The notes under the pieces are model-generated. The model had not been told where the DNA came from. It saw only the letters and a program-made list of their open reading frames with translations, and did no database searches. A DNA stretch of 64,000 nt from Clavelina lepadiformis (Eukaryota > Chordata > Ascidiacea > Aplousobranchia > Clavelinidae): positions 17,343,856 to 17,407,855 of the forward strand of contig NC_135246.1 in the NCBI RefSeq assembly GCF_947623445.1, given 5' to 3'. The translations under genes were made by a program, and so were the position numbers. This document shows, in pieces, positions 14,001 through 25,084 of the stretch. Position 1 is the stretch's first letter. Every line of letters starts with the position of its first letter.

Positions 14001-14459
14001 TTGTTTTGCTATGAAAAAGTTGGCACCCATTGTCGTTTTTCGTAGTCAATGGTGAAAATGAAATAAATAAATATATAATATTCTTACACAAAACAAGAAA
14101 AATATCACAATTGACATCAAATATTTACTAATGGGTAACAGTATATGATCAGCAACCGTTTTTATCTCTTAGTACACCTGATGAAGCAAGCTTATGCTGG
14201 CGAAATACTATATACAAAGTATGAAAAGTAAAAGTTAATTCTATGTCATCCTACACATCTTGCTGTTATTTTTACTACGAGTTATATACTGAATTTTTCA
14301 TCAGTGCGATGGTAAAGGCATTAAAATAACAAAAAATTTACCCATTGTTTTATTTGTTTATGCATCTACAATAAAGTATTGTGACGAAATAAAATTCTTT
14401 AACGCATAAAATTCAGCTATGTTGTATTTCCCAGCATTAGTGCATTAATATTGGTGAAA
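11019..14459. other. Spacer and leader of tandem unit 3; no gene seen
   Basis: Third copy of the leader found at 263-3093 and 5432-8787. Nothing coding is supported; the short open frames are not shared in frame by the other two units. The last about 100 bases carry the family promoter element and the likely 5' UTR of M3. Confidence 0.6.
14378..14389 (+). promoter_or_regulatory. Conserved ATTGTGACGAAA upstream element of the M family
   Basis: The 12-mer ATTGTGACGAAA occurs in front of every M-family first exon: 3012-3023 (M1), 8706-8717 (M2), 14378-14389 (M3), 19558-19569 (M4), 29274-29285 on the minus strand (M5), 32286-32297 (M6) and 43424-43435 (M7). Its first base lies 82-85 nt before the ATG in all seven, although the bases around it differ between the M1-M3 and M4-M7 groups. 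It contains a TGACG half-site of CRE/ATF type. Constant spacing suggests a core-promoter or factor-binding element; this is inferred, not shown. Confidence 0.5.
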
Positions 14460-17400
14460 ATGACTCCTTCTAGGTTTTCATTCAAGCGACGCCGTCGACA
14501 AGAAAATGAAAAAGGTGACGAAGATAACTTGGAACGACAACAAAAGAGAAGAAAGAAAAAATTAAAACTTAAGACATTGATGTGGTTGACTAAGAAAAGT
14601 CGGGAAACACAAAAACCTGACAAGAATCAGCAACAAACGTTAAGAAGTAGGTTCAGTCTCAATTCACAAAAGATAGTGAGCCACTAAGTAACCACTTTAT
14701 ATTGGCAAAAATCTTAACTCCAATATAATTACTGATAGTGAAAAATTGTCTTCGATTTAAGGCCACCTTGTTTCTGGACTTGCCCTTCATTTAGGAAAAC
14801 CCAATGAAAACAATGGCAACTAAAGTGTTCTTGTTATTCTTAATTTCCATATGGTTTATTTTTGAAGTTTAAATTTTGGGTTTAGTGAACAACTGAACAT
14901 GGAACGGCTTTTCAAGTATTGTGAACTACGTGGAACGTTGGAACTTAAAAATCTTTTCAACTAAGTCAATGTTTCCCTGCTAGTTTTGGGTCACAACACT
15001 TTGTTTCAGTAAAAAATCTCGGTTTCCTAAACTGCTTATCAATTTTTATACCGTAACTATTGGCATCAGTATAGAAGTAACTATCGGCATAAGAAATAAA
15101 CAGCCTCTTTGTTATATGGACACATATTATAAACTAAAGTAGGTTATTTAATATACATCCTGACAAGCCCAACGCTAACTTAGTTAGAGTATAAAAACCT
15201 ATATTATTAATTGTTTTTTTCTTTGAAGGAGCTTTTAGTGTTCCTTGTGTACATGAGAAGACACCTTATATAACAGAACTGTTTGCTCATCCTTCAAAGA
15301 GTGTAGAACGTCTAAGATTTCCAGCAGTAACTGTAGTGAATAACAATGACGCCATCTACATGGACACTTATGAACCACCGACAAAAGATGACCTTAACAA
15401 TAGCGTCGAACAGGATGAGATAAGTAAGTAGGAAAGTTTTCATTAGTAGTCAACCAAGCTTGCAATTTTACCATAGCTTACACCTACATTGCAAAACTGA
15501 GTTCTTTTACAGTAGTACTTAAATCCTTCTTCAGACTACTTCAACCATTTACACATTTAGCCTACTCCATATTTTTGTCATCTTTTTAAGATGAGGAGGA
15601 AAAGAAAGAAAGGAATACTGAAGAAAGTGAAACAGAAGAAAGCAGTCAAAAATCTGTAGAGTAAGTTCTATGCATCCAGTTCTCTCCGGCCAGTTGCTTT
15701 AACATTTAAGAGAGATAAGCTAATTAAGACCAATCTTAAGCACAAAAAAGTTTGCGAATCACCGGGTTCAATGAAGCAGCTATACCTAACTCACCTACAA
15801 TTTCTTATGTTATTAGTTGTCAAGCACTTTTCTGAAATAAGAAAGAGCGGAATTTACCAAACTTGTTTGTCCATTGTTGTTAAGCTATTGTTGTTTTAAC
15901 GTTTTTTTTATCGAGGATTTTTAAAGAAGATAGTGACGTTGTAATTGCCCCGGCTTTCATTGGAAACGGTAAAGATTTGACTGACCACCAGACAAAAATC
16001 GATATAGAAGAAGAGTCGTCGTATTCCGAGGAAACACTTCCAAAAATGAGGAGTAGGAAGAGTTTACATAAGTTAAAATCATTTGGATTCATCTCAGCAG
16101 TCATCATTGGGTTGCTGCTGATAACGATCTTGGTACTTCTTGCAGACAAAATAACCGGTAAGATTTTTTTCATCTAAAGTATGCTTTGTCAATTACGATC
16201 AAAAAAGCATGACCACTATATCTGGAGTCTGATTTTGGCCCAACGTTAGGTTAATCAATTGGAAAAAAGGAGTACAAAGAGAAATCCAACAAAATAGCTC
16301 AACCGACTTCCCGCTGTGATAGAAGTCATAACACGTATTTAGAGCTAATCTGTTCACATTAAAAAGTAAGGGGATTTTAGTTTTCGAAATTCTCATTTTT
16401 CCAAACTGTATCAGGCATGATATGGGCATTGGTGCAATTTTTTTGTGTATATAAGCATTGAGACTTACTGTATAAAAAAGTTAGGTCATTTGATACAACA
16501 ATTAGGTTATTTCAATTATAATATTTAAGTATTTTTATTTTTTCAGTATTGTTGTCTTGTCCCAGGTTTCAACAAAATTCCAACGTAAGTTGAAATGCTT
16601 ACTTTATCTGGACCGCATAGATGCTTAAAAATTGACATCTGTCTTAATTGAATAATTATATTAATAATTGTATTACAATTTAACCTTTACTGCAAACACA
16701 AAACACACAGTTAACAATTTTGCCTAATTTTTCATGGTTCATGTCAATCTGCTGCGGAGTAAAAACTTTGCAAAGTTGATTTAATCTTCATCTAATTGCT
16801 AGACAATAAGTACAACGTTGCCTGACATGAACGCTGGACAAGAATGGCTTAACATTCTTCAAACTAACCAACCGATTTTAAATGATGAAAGTGGAATAGA
16901 CGCAAGGCCGGGATCTACAACTGGGAACAGGATTGGCATCTACTCAGCGTCTGCTGGAAATAACAAAACAGAAAATCTATATTTTGACGTTCCAATATTT
17001 TGGCGTACCACACAATTACCTTTTAATGTAAGTAGCCATACGCTTGCCTAGGATTGCAAAAATGAACTCCAACTGGGTCCCGGTTTTATGTTTTAAAAGC
17101 GCATAGAAATATCCCGTAATAGAAATGTACCATACATTTGAAGCAGCAACAAATTTTACATGTAACTTATATCTGCTAAAGGCTCGTTTAAAATTGGCCC
17201 CGCTTGTTTGTCTTAGGCTTGCCGAAAACTGGAGCTTTTCGCTCCATTAAAATAAATAATGTAAGTACAAATCAGATGTAATGACTACTTGTAAAAGTTA
17301 TGCAACATCCAGTGCCTTCCTTTAGAAAATGCGTTGCCCATAGCAACACTGATGCCAGGGCAAGGCTCATGCTGCATCGCAACTTGATGTAATATTGAAT

Positions 17401-18958
17401 CGTCAAAATACTTTTAGTCGCAATGATTTGGAATCTTGTGGAAAGCACGTCTAGAAAGCGTTCCCTTAGAAACATTAGCGGATGTCTCCAGTTGTCCACA
17501 CCCTCTGATACTTTATACTGTACCACAAGCCATTTTACGTTTTCATTCTTTTTTCTCTTCACGTCATTACTTGTTTGTAACTATTTATCAGCAATAACCT
17601 GTCGGTAAACATAGCATATATATACAGTATAAGTCGTGTATACGGCAGTCTTAAAAACACAACTCTATGCGTAAACATAATTATATAGACCTAACTTGTA
17701 AAGAGCACTGACCTGTGGTAAGCACGATGATTATAAACATGTCAGAAACTTCTCCGTTTTCATCGAGTAACTTAATATGTTCTTCAGGTATTTGTGGATC
17801 GTTCTTATGATTCTCGCGGCATACCATTTAGAAACGTAAAGCACGAAAAATTCATCGAGAGGTCGGTAAGCAAATCATATTTCCTCATTCCGGCTATACC
17901 CTCATCATATACAACTTTTACTGGAAAAATTCTGCCTCATTTCAATCCCATTCAAGTGAATTTTTCCAAGTGACTCATTTTTATAATTTTTTTTCGCAGT
18001 GGAGGTTCTTCTTCACAGCAATAGGATTCAAACATTTTACCTACTCAGCCATTCCTAAACAATGGAAAGAATTTCTTCAATGGGTAGGAAGTGTAGAGCA
18101 GTATAGTTTGTTGGTTGTAAGAATTTTCAAAACAATATTGCGTCATGAGAAATATAAGGTTTTTAAACCTCCACTGTACAATAGAATTTAATTAACTTGA
18201 CATTCAAAGGAAGTTAGAGTTAACGCAACTTTAACTGACGACAATATTGCAACACTGAGATGGCTTGGTTTTTTTGAGAGAAAATACAGAATTCAAAAAG
18301 TAGCTTTCCAAACTTGCTTTAAAAGAGTACTATGTTCATACTTTCGTCATTGGATAGACATCGGTGCACACAATCTTTACGGTTATTTTTTCAGTTTCTC
18401 TTGTAAGTATAAACTATAGTAACCACTAGATTACTAGGTTTTAATTAAAACCAAGTATTGCATCATTTTTCTGTAGTTTCGATTGCTCTATTTTAAAAAA
18501 TCGGTAAATTGATTTTTAATTTAATTGATTTAAACATGATCCTTTAACACATGAGTCATTCGTACTTTTAAAACTTTATAATTGTATTCGTATTTAAATC
18601 TGCGTTGAAAGTCAATTTATTGCTTTTCTTAGTTACAGATGAACTGTATGATCTCGTGCAAGCTCATCCAGAGATAGCTCCAAAAAAGCCGACTTCAAAA
18701 TATATTCTTCCCGGTCTAGATATTTGTCATAAAGACAAGATTTTCAAGTACGCTTTGACAGATATGCGCGTTGTAAAGCGTTTTTTCAACGCTCACACAG
18801 AATTAGTTGAAGAAAAAGAAACGATTGAACAAGATGCTTACGACTATGATCAATATTACGACAGCTATCTATTTCACCACTACGATTTATCACGTCATTA
18901 TTGGAAATTTGGAGACGGCAATATTTATCCAAGTGGAAAGTTTTTCTTGTACGATTAA
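14460..18958 (+). CDS. M3: full-length M-family type II membrane protein
   Basis: Exons: 14460-14646, 15229-15423, 15591-15660, 15916-16157, 16547-16584, 16803-17027, 17788-17865, 18000-18083, 18210-18402, 18633-18958; 1638 nt, 545 residues, frame kept across every junction. Basic tail (residues 1-62), conserved block, Glu/Lys exon 3, membrane segment at about 208-230, then the ectodomain. Exon 6 is a non-repetitive domain (about 75 residues, sequon NKT); exon 8 begins WRFFFTAIGF; exon 9 has NATLTDDNIATLRWLGFFERKY-like sequence; exon 10 has LVQAHPEIAPKKPTS, LPGLDICHKDKI and HYWKFGDGN. No known domain is recognised. Exons 6, 7 and 8 all start and end between codons, so they can be skipped or swapped without a frame change. 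A poly(A) signal AATAAA lies at 19006-19011. M3 is the complete end member of the tandem series M1-M2-M3. Confidence 0.75.
14766..15071. other. Insertion of about 300 bp in M3 intron 1
   Basis: This stretch is missing from the matching introns of M1 and M2, where the flanking bases join directly. A short repeat (TAACTAT[T/C]GGCAT) lies around its right end. I see no clear terminal inverted repeats or open frame, so the class is unknown. Confidence 0.5.
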
Positions 18959-19640
18959 TGGACCTTGGTTTGCAAGAAGTGGCGTCATATCATTTTGCGT
19001 TATGAAATAAAGAAATTTTACAGTGTTTATAGACGTCTTCACGAAGAGAATTTATACCCGGCATATATTGATTAAGTATAAACATATCTCCATTGAAGAC
19101 CTGAAGTAGATAAACGCACGGTATTAAAACGTTCCAAATTAACCGGTGCAACCAAGGGTCTAGGGAAGGGAAACACATGTTAGAAGTGGACGCAGTAGTA
19201 AATAAATAATCAACAATTTCCAACATCAAGAGCTTTGAATATCAAACAACTTGCTTAAATCTTCCGCCTTTGCATCCAAATTTGTCAGCAAGTTAACAAC
19301 CAAAAAATGTCCTTAAAATGCATGGTTATTTGACGGATAAAGCTTAGGCTAATTTAAAAACGCTGGTTACGAATTAAATTGGCCAATTATTTGATATTTC
19401 ATTAGTATATATTAGTTTTGAATCCAAAGTTTAGTTTAAACTTTCGTTATAAAACATGTTTATAATTATAAGAAAACAAGTAAGAAACTCGGCTCAAAAC
19501 ATCTTTGTCATAAATCTTGTGTCAAATTATTCACTTGTTTGTTTGGCAATAAAAAGGATTGTGACGAAATAACCTACTTTTTAGAGTTGAATATTAATAT
19601 TTTAATCCCTGTAGGAAGAGTGAACTGATTTCAATGAAAC
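18959..19640. other. M3 3' UTR and M4 promoter region
   Basis: It contains the M3 poly(A) signal at 19006-19011 and, at its right end, the M4 leader with the ATTGTGACGAAA element at 19558-19569. Nothing else is recognisable in between. Confidence 0.6.
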
Positions 19641-22600
19641 ATGACATCGTCTATTTTTTCGTTCAAGCGACGTCGCCAGCAGGAAAGGAAAAAAGATGAT
19701 GAAGAAAAACTGGATCGGCGCCAGAAAAAGAAAAGAAAAAAGTTACGACTTACGACATTATTGTGGTTGGTTAAAAAACGTCGAAAAACACAAGAATCGG
19801 AGAGAACTCAGCAACGAAATTTGAGAAGTAAGTTCAGCATTTCAAAGATAAAAACTGGGATAACTTCAAGCAATCATGAACTGCCAAACAACGTTGCACA
19901 ACGATGACTAATATTAGTAAAGGTTCTAAAAGAATGCAGATATTGTTAAAATTAAAGAAAAAAGTCGAACATTACCGGTAAATTACCGTTTAAGGAGTAG
20001 AAGCTTCTAAATCACTTTTAACATATACATGCCATATGAGGCGACGTAAATGCAAATTCTGAGATTTTGCCATTTTTCTGTTTAAAGTTTTCTAGTTTAT
20101 TTGCTTCTGTATACTTTAATCGCGTTTCAATTAATAAACAAAAGAGTTAAAAGAAAACTTACGATAGACCTACTAATTTCTCTCTGACGAAGCAAAATAG
20201 GACCTGAAACATTGGGGGCTGGGGCTTAAATTAGAACCATAATTAAACTTAAAAGATTCCAGGCAAGAATGTTTTGTTTTCTTCCGAAGGAGTCGTCAGC
20301 GTTCCTTGCATACACTATGTGACACCTCGCATAGCAGAAAAGTTTGCTTATCCTTCAAAAAGCGTGGGACATCTTTCATTGCCGGCAACTGTGCTAAATG
20401 ACAATAACGACATCTATATGGATAATTATGAACCGCCAACAAAAGATGATTTTCATTGCAGGATCAGACGCGTAAAGAAAAGTAAATCAAAGACTGTAGT
20501 TTTTTTTCATAATCCAGTTCTACCATTGCTTGCTTGTTTATGTTTGAATTTTGAGGTGAATATAAATTTTAGCCCTACGAAGATTTATATTGCTATGTAT
20601 TTTTAAGAGAAAGAGAAGAAAGAAAAGAAGGGAAAAAAAGAAAAGGAGCAAAAGAAGGAAAAGAAGGAAAAGAAGGAAAAGAAGGAAAAGAAGGAAAAGA
20701 AGGAAAAGAAGGAAAAAAAAGATACGGAATTGTTGATAAATGTTGAGAATATTGATCAAGAATCGGTAGTGTAAGTTTTAGGCATGCTACCTGTGAAATA
20801 ACCTGTCATGCACATCCGTGAAATCGGAAAGTTAAGATCATGCAAAATCTTTTTGTTTGTTGTCGTTACCATCAACGATATTTGACCGTTCTTCAGGCTA
20901 CTTGCACAAGACAGGGTCGCAAGCAGTAAACAAGACAGTGATGTCGTAATTGGACTAGATCAAACCGGAAACAGGGGAGATATCGCCGATCACCCGACAA
21001 AAATCGATGTAGAAAACCTACAGGCATCCTTTTCCGAAGAGAAGCTGTCAGCTACCAGCAGTGAAAAAAGCTCACATAAGTCAAAACGATGTCGATCCAT
21101 ATCAGCAATCATCATTGGGTTGCTGCTGATAATTCTCGCAATTTTAATTGCTGATAAAGTAGCGGGTAAGTGTTTTATTTAAGTGCACAAAAAACCAATA
21201 TGCGTTTTATGACAAAGTTAACTTTTTCAGATTTCTTCTCTTGCTCTTTATTTGCCCCAACATCCTACGTAAGTTTAATTGCACAGTTGTACCTGGAGTG
21301 TAAGGGATAATTGCTTTATACGTTTAATAATTTTTAACTGTAATCGTTTAGGTTACAGTTAAAGTTTTTTGCAGACAATAGTGTTATTTTTTTAAACTTT
21401 CTTGTACCCGCTAAATTGTCCTTTGACTCTATTTTTCACCAAGAAGATTTACTAAAACCTACTTGACAGGAATCGAACCCAAGTACCCCTTTGCCTGACA
21501 ACGACCAGTTATGGTTCACAAAACCAGAAAAGGAACAAACGAAGTGGCCAAACGAACAAACGAACTTAAACCAAACTGACGGTTCCACGGGTGGTCCATC
21601 AAACGGCACTGACACGTCTGACGGAGGCGACACGTCCGACGGAGGCGACACGTCCGACGGAGGCGACACGTCCGACGGAGGCAACACGTCCGACGGAGGC
21701 GACACGTCCGACGGAGGCGACACGTCCGATGGAGGCGACACGTCCGACGGGGGCGACACGTCCGACGGAGGCAACACGTCCGACGGAGGCGACACGTCCG
21801 ACGGAGGCGACACGTCTGACGGAGGCGACACGTCCGATGGAGGCGACACGTCAGGTGGCACCGGTTCATCGGGAAATTCCAGTTCGTCTGGAACGTCTGG
21901 TAGCTCGGGAACATCAAGTGGCGAAGGAGGTTCTGGGACATCTGGGGGCTCAGGTGGTTCATCGAATTCTTCTGCGGGTTCAGGATCACCTGATGGAGGT
22001 GCAAGCGTAACAGAAAGCCCCGAAGTAACTACACAAAGCAACATACGACTTCCGATATTACAAAATGTGGGAACATTTGTTAGTTTGGTAAGTTGCCTGA
22101 ACATGACGCCATACCAATGTTTGTTGAAGTAACGGTGATCCCCACACATTGTTTCACCCATGGATTATTATTGCTCCTACACATATACCTAAATGCCTCC
22201 GTACGTGAAACACTCTCGGAGAAACCAAAACCAATGATTTTCCCACCGTGCGTTGTGTAGGTGCAATGTCGCTGAAACCTTGGTAAACAGTGTAAACACC
22301 AAACACGGGGTGGCACTGCAGTTGTTACACAAATTTATGCAGGAAGTATATTTACATTGCGGCAAATGCTTTTTAGGTTAGACCATCAACAACGTTTAAC
22401 AACGAATTAAGTGGTAACTACATCTCACACGGGGTAAGATGTGTTCATCTATTTGTCATTTTACAAAATGTACTTCATAATGCTCTTTGAAAACGTCAAC
22501 TGTAATTGAAACCTGTATGTTGCAGTAGTTACTCTTGTCAAATAGTCAATACCCTGAGTTTTTTACGCAGTGGAGGTTGTTCTTCTCCGCAGCAATGGGA

Positions 22601-23463
22601 TTCGAAAACATTTCCTATTCATATGAACAAGCACCTGGTGCCGAGTCTAATTGGGTAGGAGAGCTAAATCAGTTTAAGTCACTACAAGCCAAATCAATGC
22701 TACGTTGCAACAAATGAGGTAGAACCTGTATAATGTTTTTAAGTTTCTATCATTATATGTTTTATTTAAAGATAACAAACATCGAAGCGACTTTGAGTAA
22801 CGAAGACATAGCGGCTCTTAGATGGCTTGGGTTTTATGAAAGAAAATACAGGGTTCAGCAATTAATTTTTGAAGCTTGTTTTCAAAGAACAATTAATTCC
22901 TTCTTCCGCCATGCTGTGATTCTGGGCGCTCATAACTTTTACACCCACTTTTTTAACTTTAGATGTAAGTGTTTAGCTCTAAATTTTTTTATTTATATTT
23001 ACATTGTCTCAAAATATCAATAGCCTACTTCTGTTTGGAATAACCGAGCCATGGTATTTACTCTATTTAAAGTTTTACGACGTTAGCTTTACTCTGGATA
23101 TTACTGGTCTCAGTTCCAGAAAAGTTGTATCTTCTGGTGCAAAATCATCCAGAAATACCTGCGAAAAAGCCAACGCCAAGAGGTGTTTTTCCCGATCTAC
23201 AAATTTGCCATCAAGACAAGATCCTCCAGAACGCTTATGTGGATATTGCTTACGCGCACGCCACATACGACGACTTAGTAACTAGAGCGGAAACTCTCCA
23301 AATGCGTAGAACCGAACTTGGCGAAACACTTTTCTCGGACTATTTCGATAACTTCATGACATACCAGAACAACAACTCCAGGAAGTATTGGGAGTTTGAT
23401 GCAGGTCACAATGACTATCCTGAAGGCTATGTAATTGGCGACTTGCAGCTAACGCAAGAATAA
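19641..23463 (+). CDS. M4: full-length M-family membrane protein with long mucin-like stalk
   Basis: Exons: 19641-19827, 20290-20481, 20608-20770, 20897-21165, 21231-21268, 21470-22087, 22377-22433, 22571-22654, 22772-22964, 23114-23463; 2151 nt, 716 residues. Basic tail, then the conserved block (VPCIHYVTPRIAEKF, NYEPPTKDDF), then an exon 3 that is almost all Lys/Glu (KEKKEKK units) and a membrane segment at about 247-269. Exon 6 (206 residues) starts with a WFTKPEKEQTKWPNEQ segment, then 14 hexapeptides of the form [D/N]TSDGG (last one variant), then a Ser/Gly-rich stretch; two NTS, an NGT and two NSS sequons are present. Exon 9 encodes ALRWLGFYERKYRVQQLIF and exon 10 LVQNHPEIPAKKPTPRG and KYWEFDAGHNDYPEG. 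Poly(A) signal at 23543-23548. It converges on its twin M5. Function unknown; a heavily glycosylated surface protein is the natural reading. Confidence 0.8.
20608..20770 (+). repeat. Lys/Glu-coding short tandem repeat in M4 exon 3
   Basis: The exon is built from repeats of AAAAGAAGG-like 9-mers that encode KEK/KKEK. The M5 counterpart (27577-27730, minus) is nine bases shorter, and M1-M3 and M7 have short, non-repetitive acidic/basic versions. It makes a highly charged cytoplasmic segment of variable length next to the membrane-proximal region. Confidence 0.8.
21609..21860 (+). repeat. 18-bp coding minisatellite ([D/N]TSDGG) in M4 exon 6
   Basis: Fourteen in-frame copies of an 18-bp unit GACACGTCCGACGGAGGC with few variants (CGACGTCGG-type silent changes, two GAC to AAC changes giving NTS sequons). 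The matching stretch of M5 (about 26691-26740, minus strand) has only three units. Confidence 0.9.
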
Positions 23464-25084
23464 CGCCGAAATTTCAATGGTCGGATGTCGAAATGTTTGT
23501 GATCTTTCGATTTCCTTGCATGGTTCATGGCAAGTGTCATGTAATAAAAGATTTTTGGAAGCCCAAGCAACGTTTTCCTAATAACATTTGATTATGACGT
23601 TTTATGTCATCGTTTTATGAGATACAAAGTTTTTGTTATTTAATAGCAAGAATCATAATATATCGCGAGTCATCATAATAAAAATCATATATCGCGCACT
23701 ATAGGTTGAACAATTTTAACACGACTTGAAAAGGACGTTAATATTTTGATATAAAAGTGGCTGCTCTAACCATAGACATCGTAAAAATGAATACTAGATG
23801 CCCGATAATAGACACTGCGTTGCGAAGGAAAAAATATATTTTTTTTCAATGCGTAAAATGTTAAAGGTAACATCACATATATTTATATTTACATATATTT
23901 ATATTTACATATATTTATATTTACATATATTTATATTTACATATATATAACTTATATATATTTATATATTTATACTCGAGTATCAGATTATATCAGTGAC
24001 TGGGTGAACATTAGCGTTATTTATTTTACATTACTTAAATTGGTAACTTAAATTTGGTGGTCATATTTTTGTATAAATTGCATAACATTGCATTTTTAGA
24101 ATTATGACAAGATTTTTTATTTGGAAAAATCATTAAAAGAAAAGTTTCTCGCTATTTATAGTACATGTACCTATCAATTAAACTTAATCTAATCAAACGC
24201 CCTTTATTTTATCAAAGTTCTATTATTTGAGTTCCTAATCGTAATCTTTAAATACATATGCGTCCACTGCGTTGACTTTATGTTCAGATGCTATTGATGT
24301 AATGAAACATGAGGAAATTTAAACTGAAAACGTCATTTCTAACGTTGATTTGAGTACAGGATTATTATAATTGCTTCCTTATCGTGGTTTTCGTTGTCTG
24401 CTTGTTACATTCCGCCGATTTTCAAATCTTCTCCTTTAATGTTCTGTTGTTTACTATAAATACACGTACATATCGCGCTATGTATATTGTGCTCTTGTGG
24501 CTCTTATGCCATTATAATTAAGACAAATGTTATTAACTAATTTTGTCTGTCGCAATTCTGAGTTTAATTGGCCAGCACTCTGCCTGCTATGAAGTAGCAA
24601 CGATTGATAACGTTAGTCTTCCTACTTTGAGTTTTGTGTTAGATCGATAGATATCGTGCATATAAATATATGAGATGTTACCTTTACCATTTTACGCATT
24701 GAAAAAAAATATATTTTTTCCTTCGCAACGCAGTGTCTATTATCGGGCATCTAGTATTCATTTTTACCATGTCTATGGTTAGAGCAGCCACTTTTATATT
24801 AAATTATTAACGTCCTTTTCAAGTCGGGTTAAAATTGTTCAACCTGTAGTGCGCGATATATGATTTTTATTATGATGATTCGCGATATATTATGATTCTT
24901 GCTATTAAATAACAAAAACTTTGTATCTCATAAAACGATGACATAAAACGTCATAATCAAATATTATTAGGAAAACGTTGCTTGGGCTTCCAAAAATCTT
25001 TTATTACATGACACTTGCCATGAACCATGCAAGGAAATCGAAAGATCACAAACATTTCAACATCCGACCATTGAAATTTCGGCG
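23464..25084. other. 3' flanks of M4/M5 and AT-rich palindrome spacer
   Basis: The outer parts are the mirrored 3' UTRs, with poly(A) signals at 23543-23548 (+) and 25000-25005 (-). The true spacer, about 23889-24657, is single copy and AT-rich. It opens with about four tandem 16-bp units of the type ACATATATTTATATTT at 23876-23945. No gene is seen in it. AT-rich spacers of this kind are common at palindrome centres. Confidence 0.7.

Larger units (their letters stand above)
263..16945 (+). repeat. Three tandem segmental duplications, about 5.2-5.8 kb each
   Basis: Unit 1 runs about 263-5431, unit 2 about 5432-11136, and unit 3 from 11137 to about 16945. Each starts with the same ACTCTGAACAG-containing block, then an AT-rich leader, then exons 1-5 and the start of exon 6 of an M-family gene. 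In units 1 and 2 the homology stops inside exon 6, right after the block AATAACAAAACA, where the next unit begins. In unit 3 the gene instead continues through exons 7-10. The duplicated segment is therefore promoter plus 5' half of the gene. Unit 3 has a private insertion of about 300 bp at 14766-15071 in intron 1. Confidence 0.85.

Noticed and set aside
14460-18958. Identity of the M family with the known ascidian self-sterility (Themis) proteins
   Set aside because: No fibrinogen-like or polycystin-like domain is visible; the ectodomain motifs do not match what I know of them.
21436-22161. Antisense and alternate-frame proteins across exon 6 of M4 (and 26384-26911 across M5)
   Set aside because: They are shadows of the 18-bp coding repeat; splice sites and conservation support only the M-family frame.
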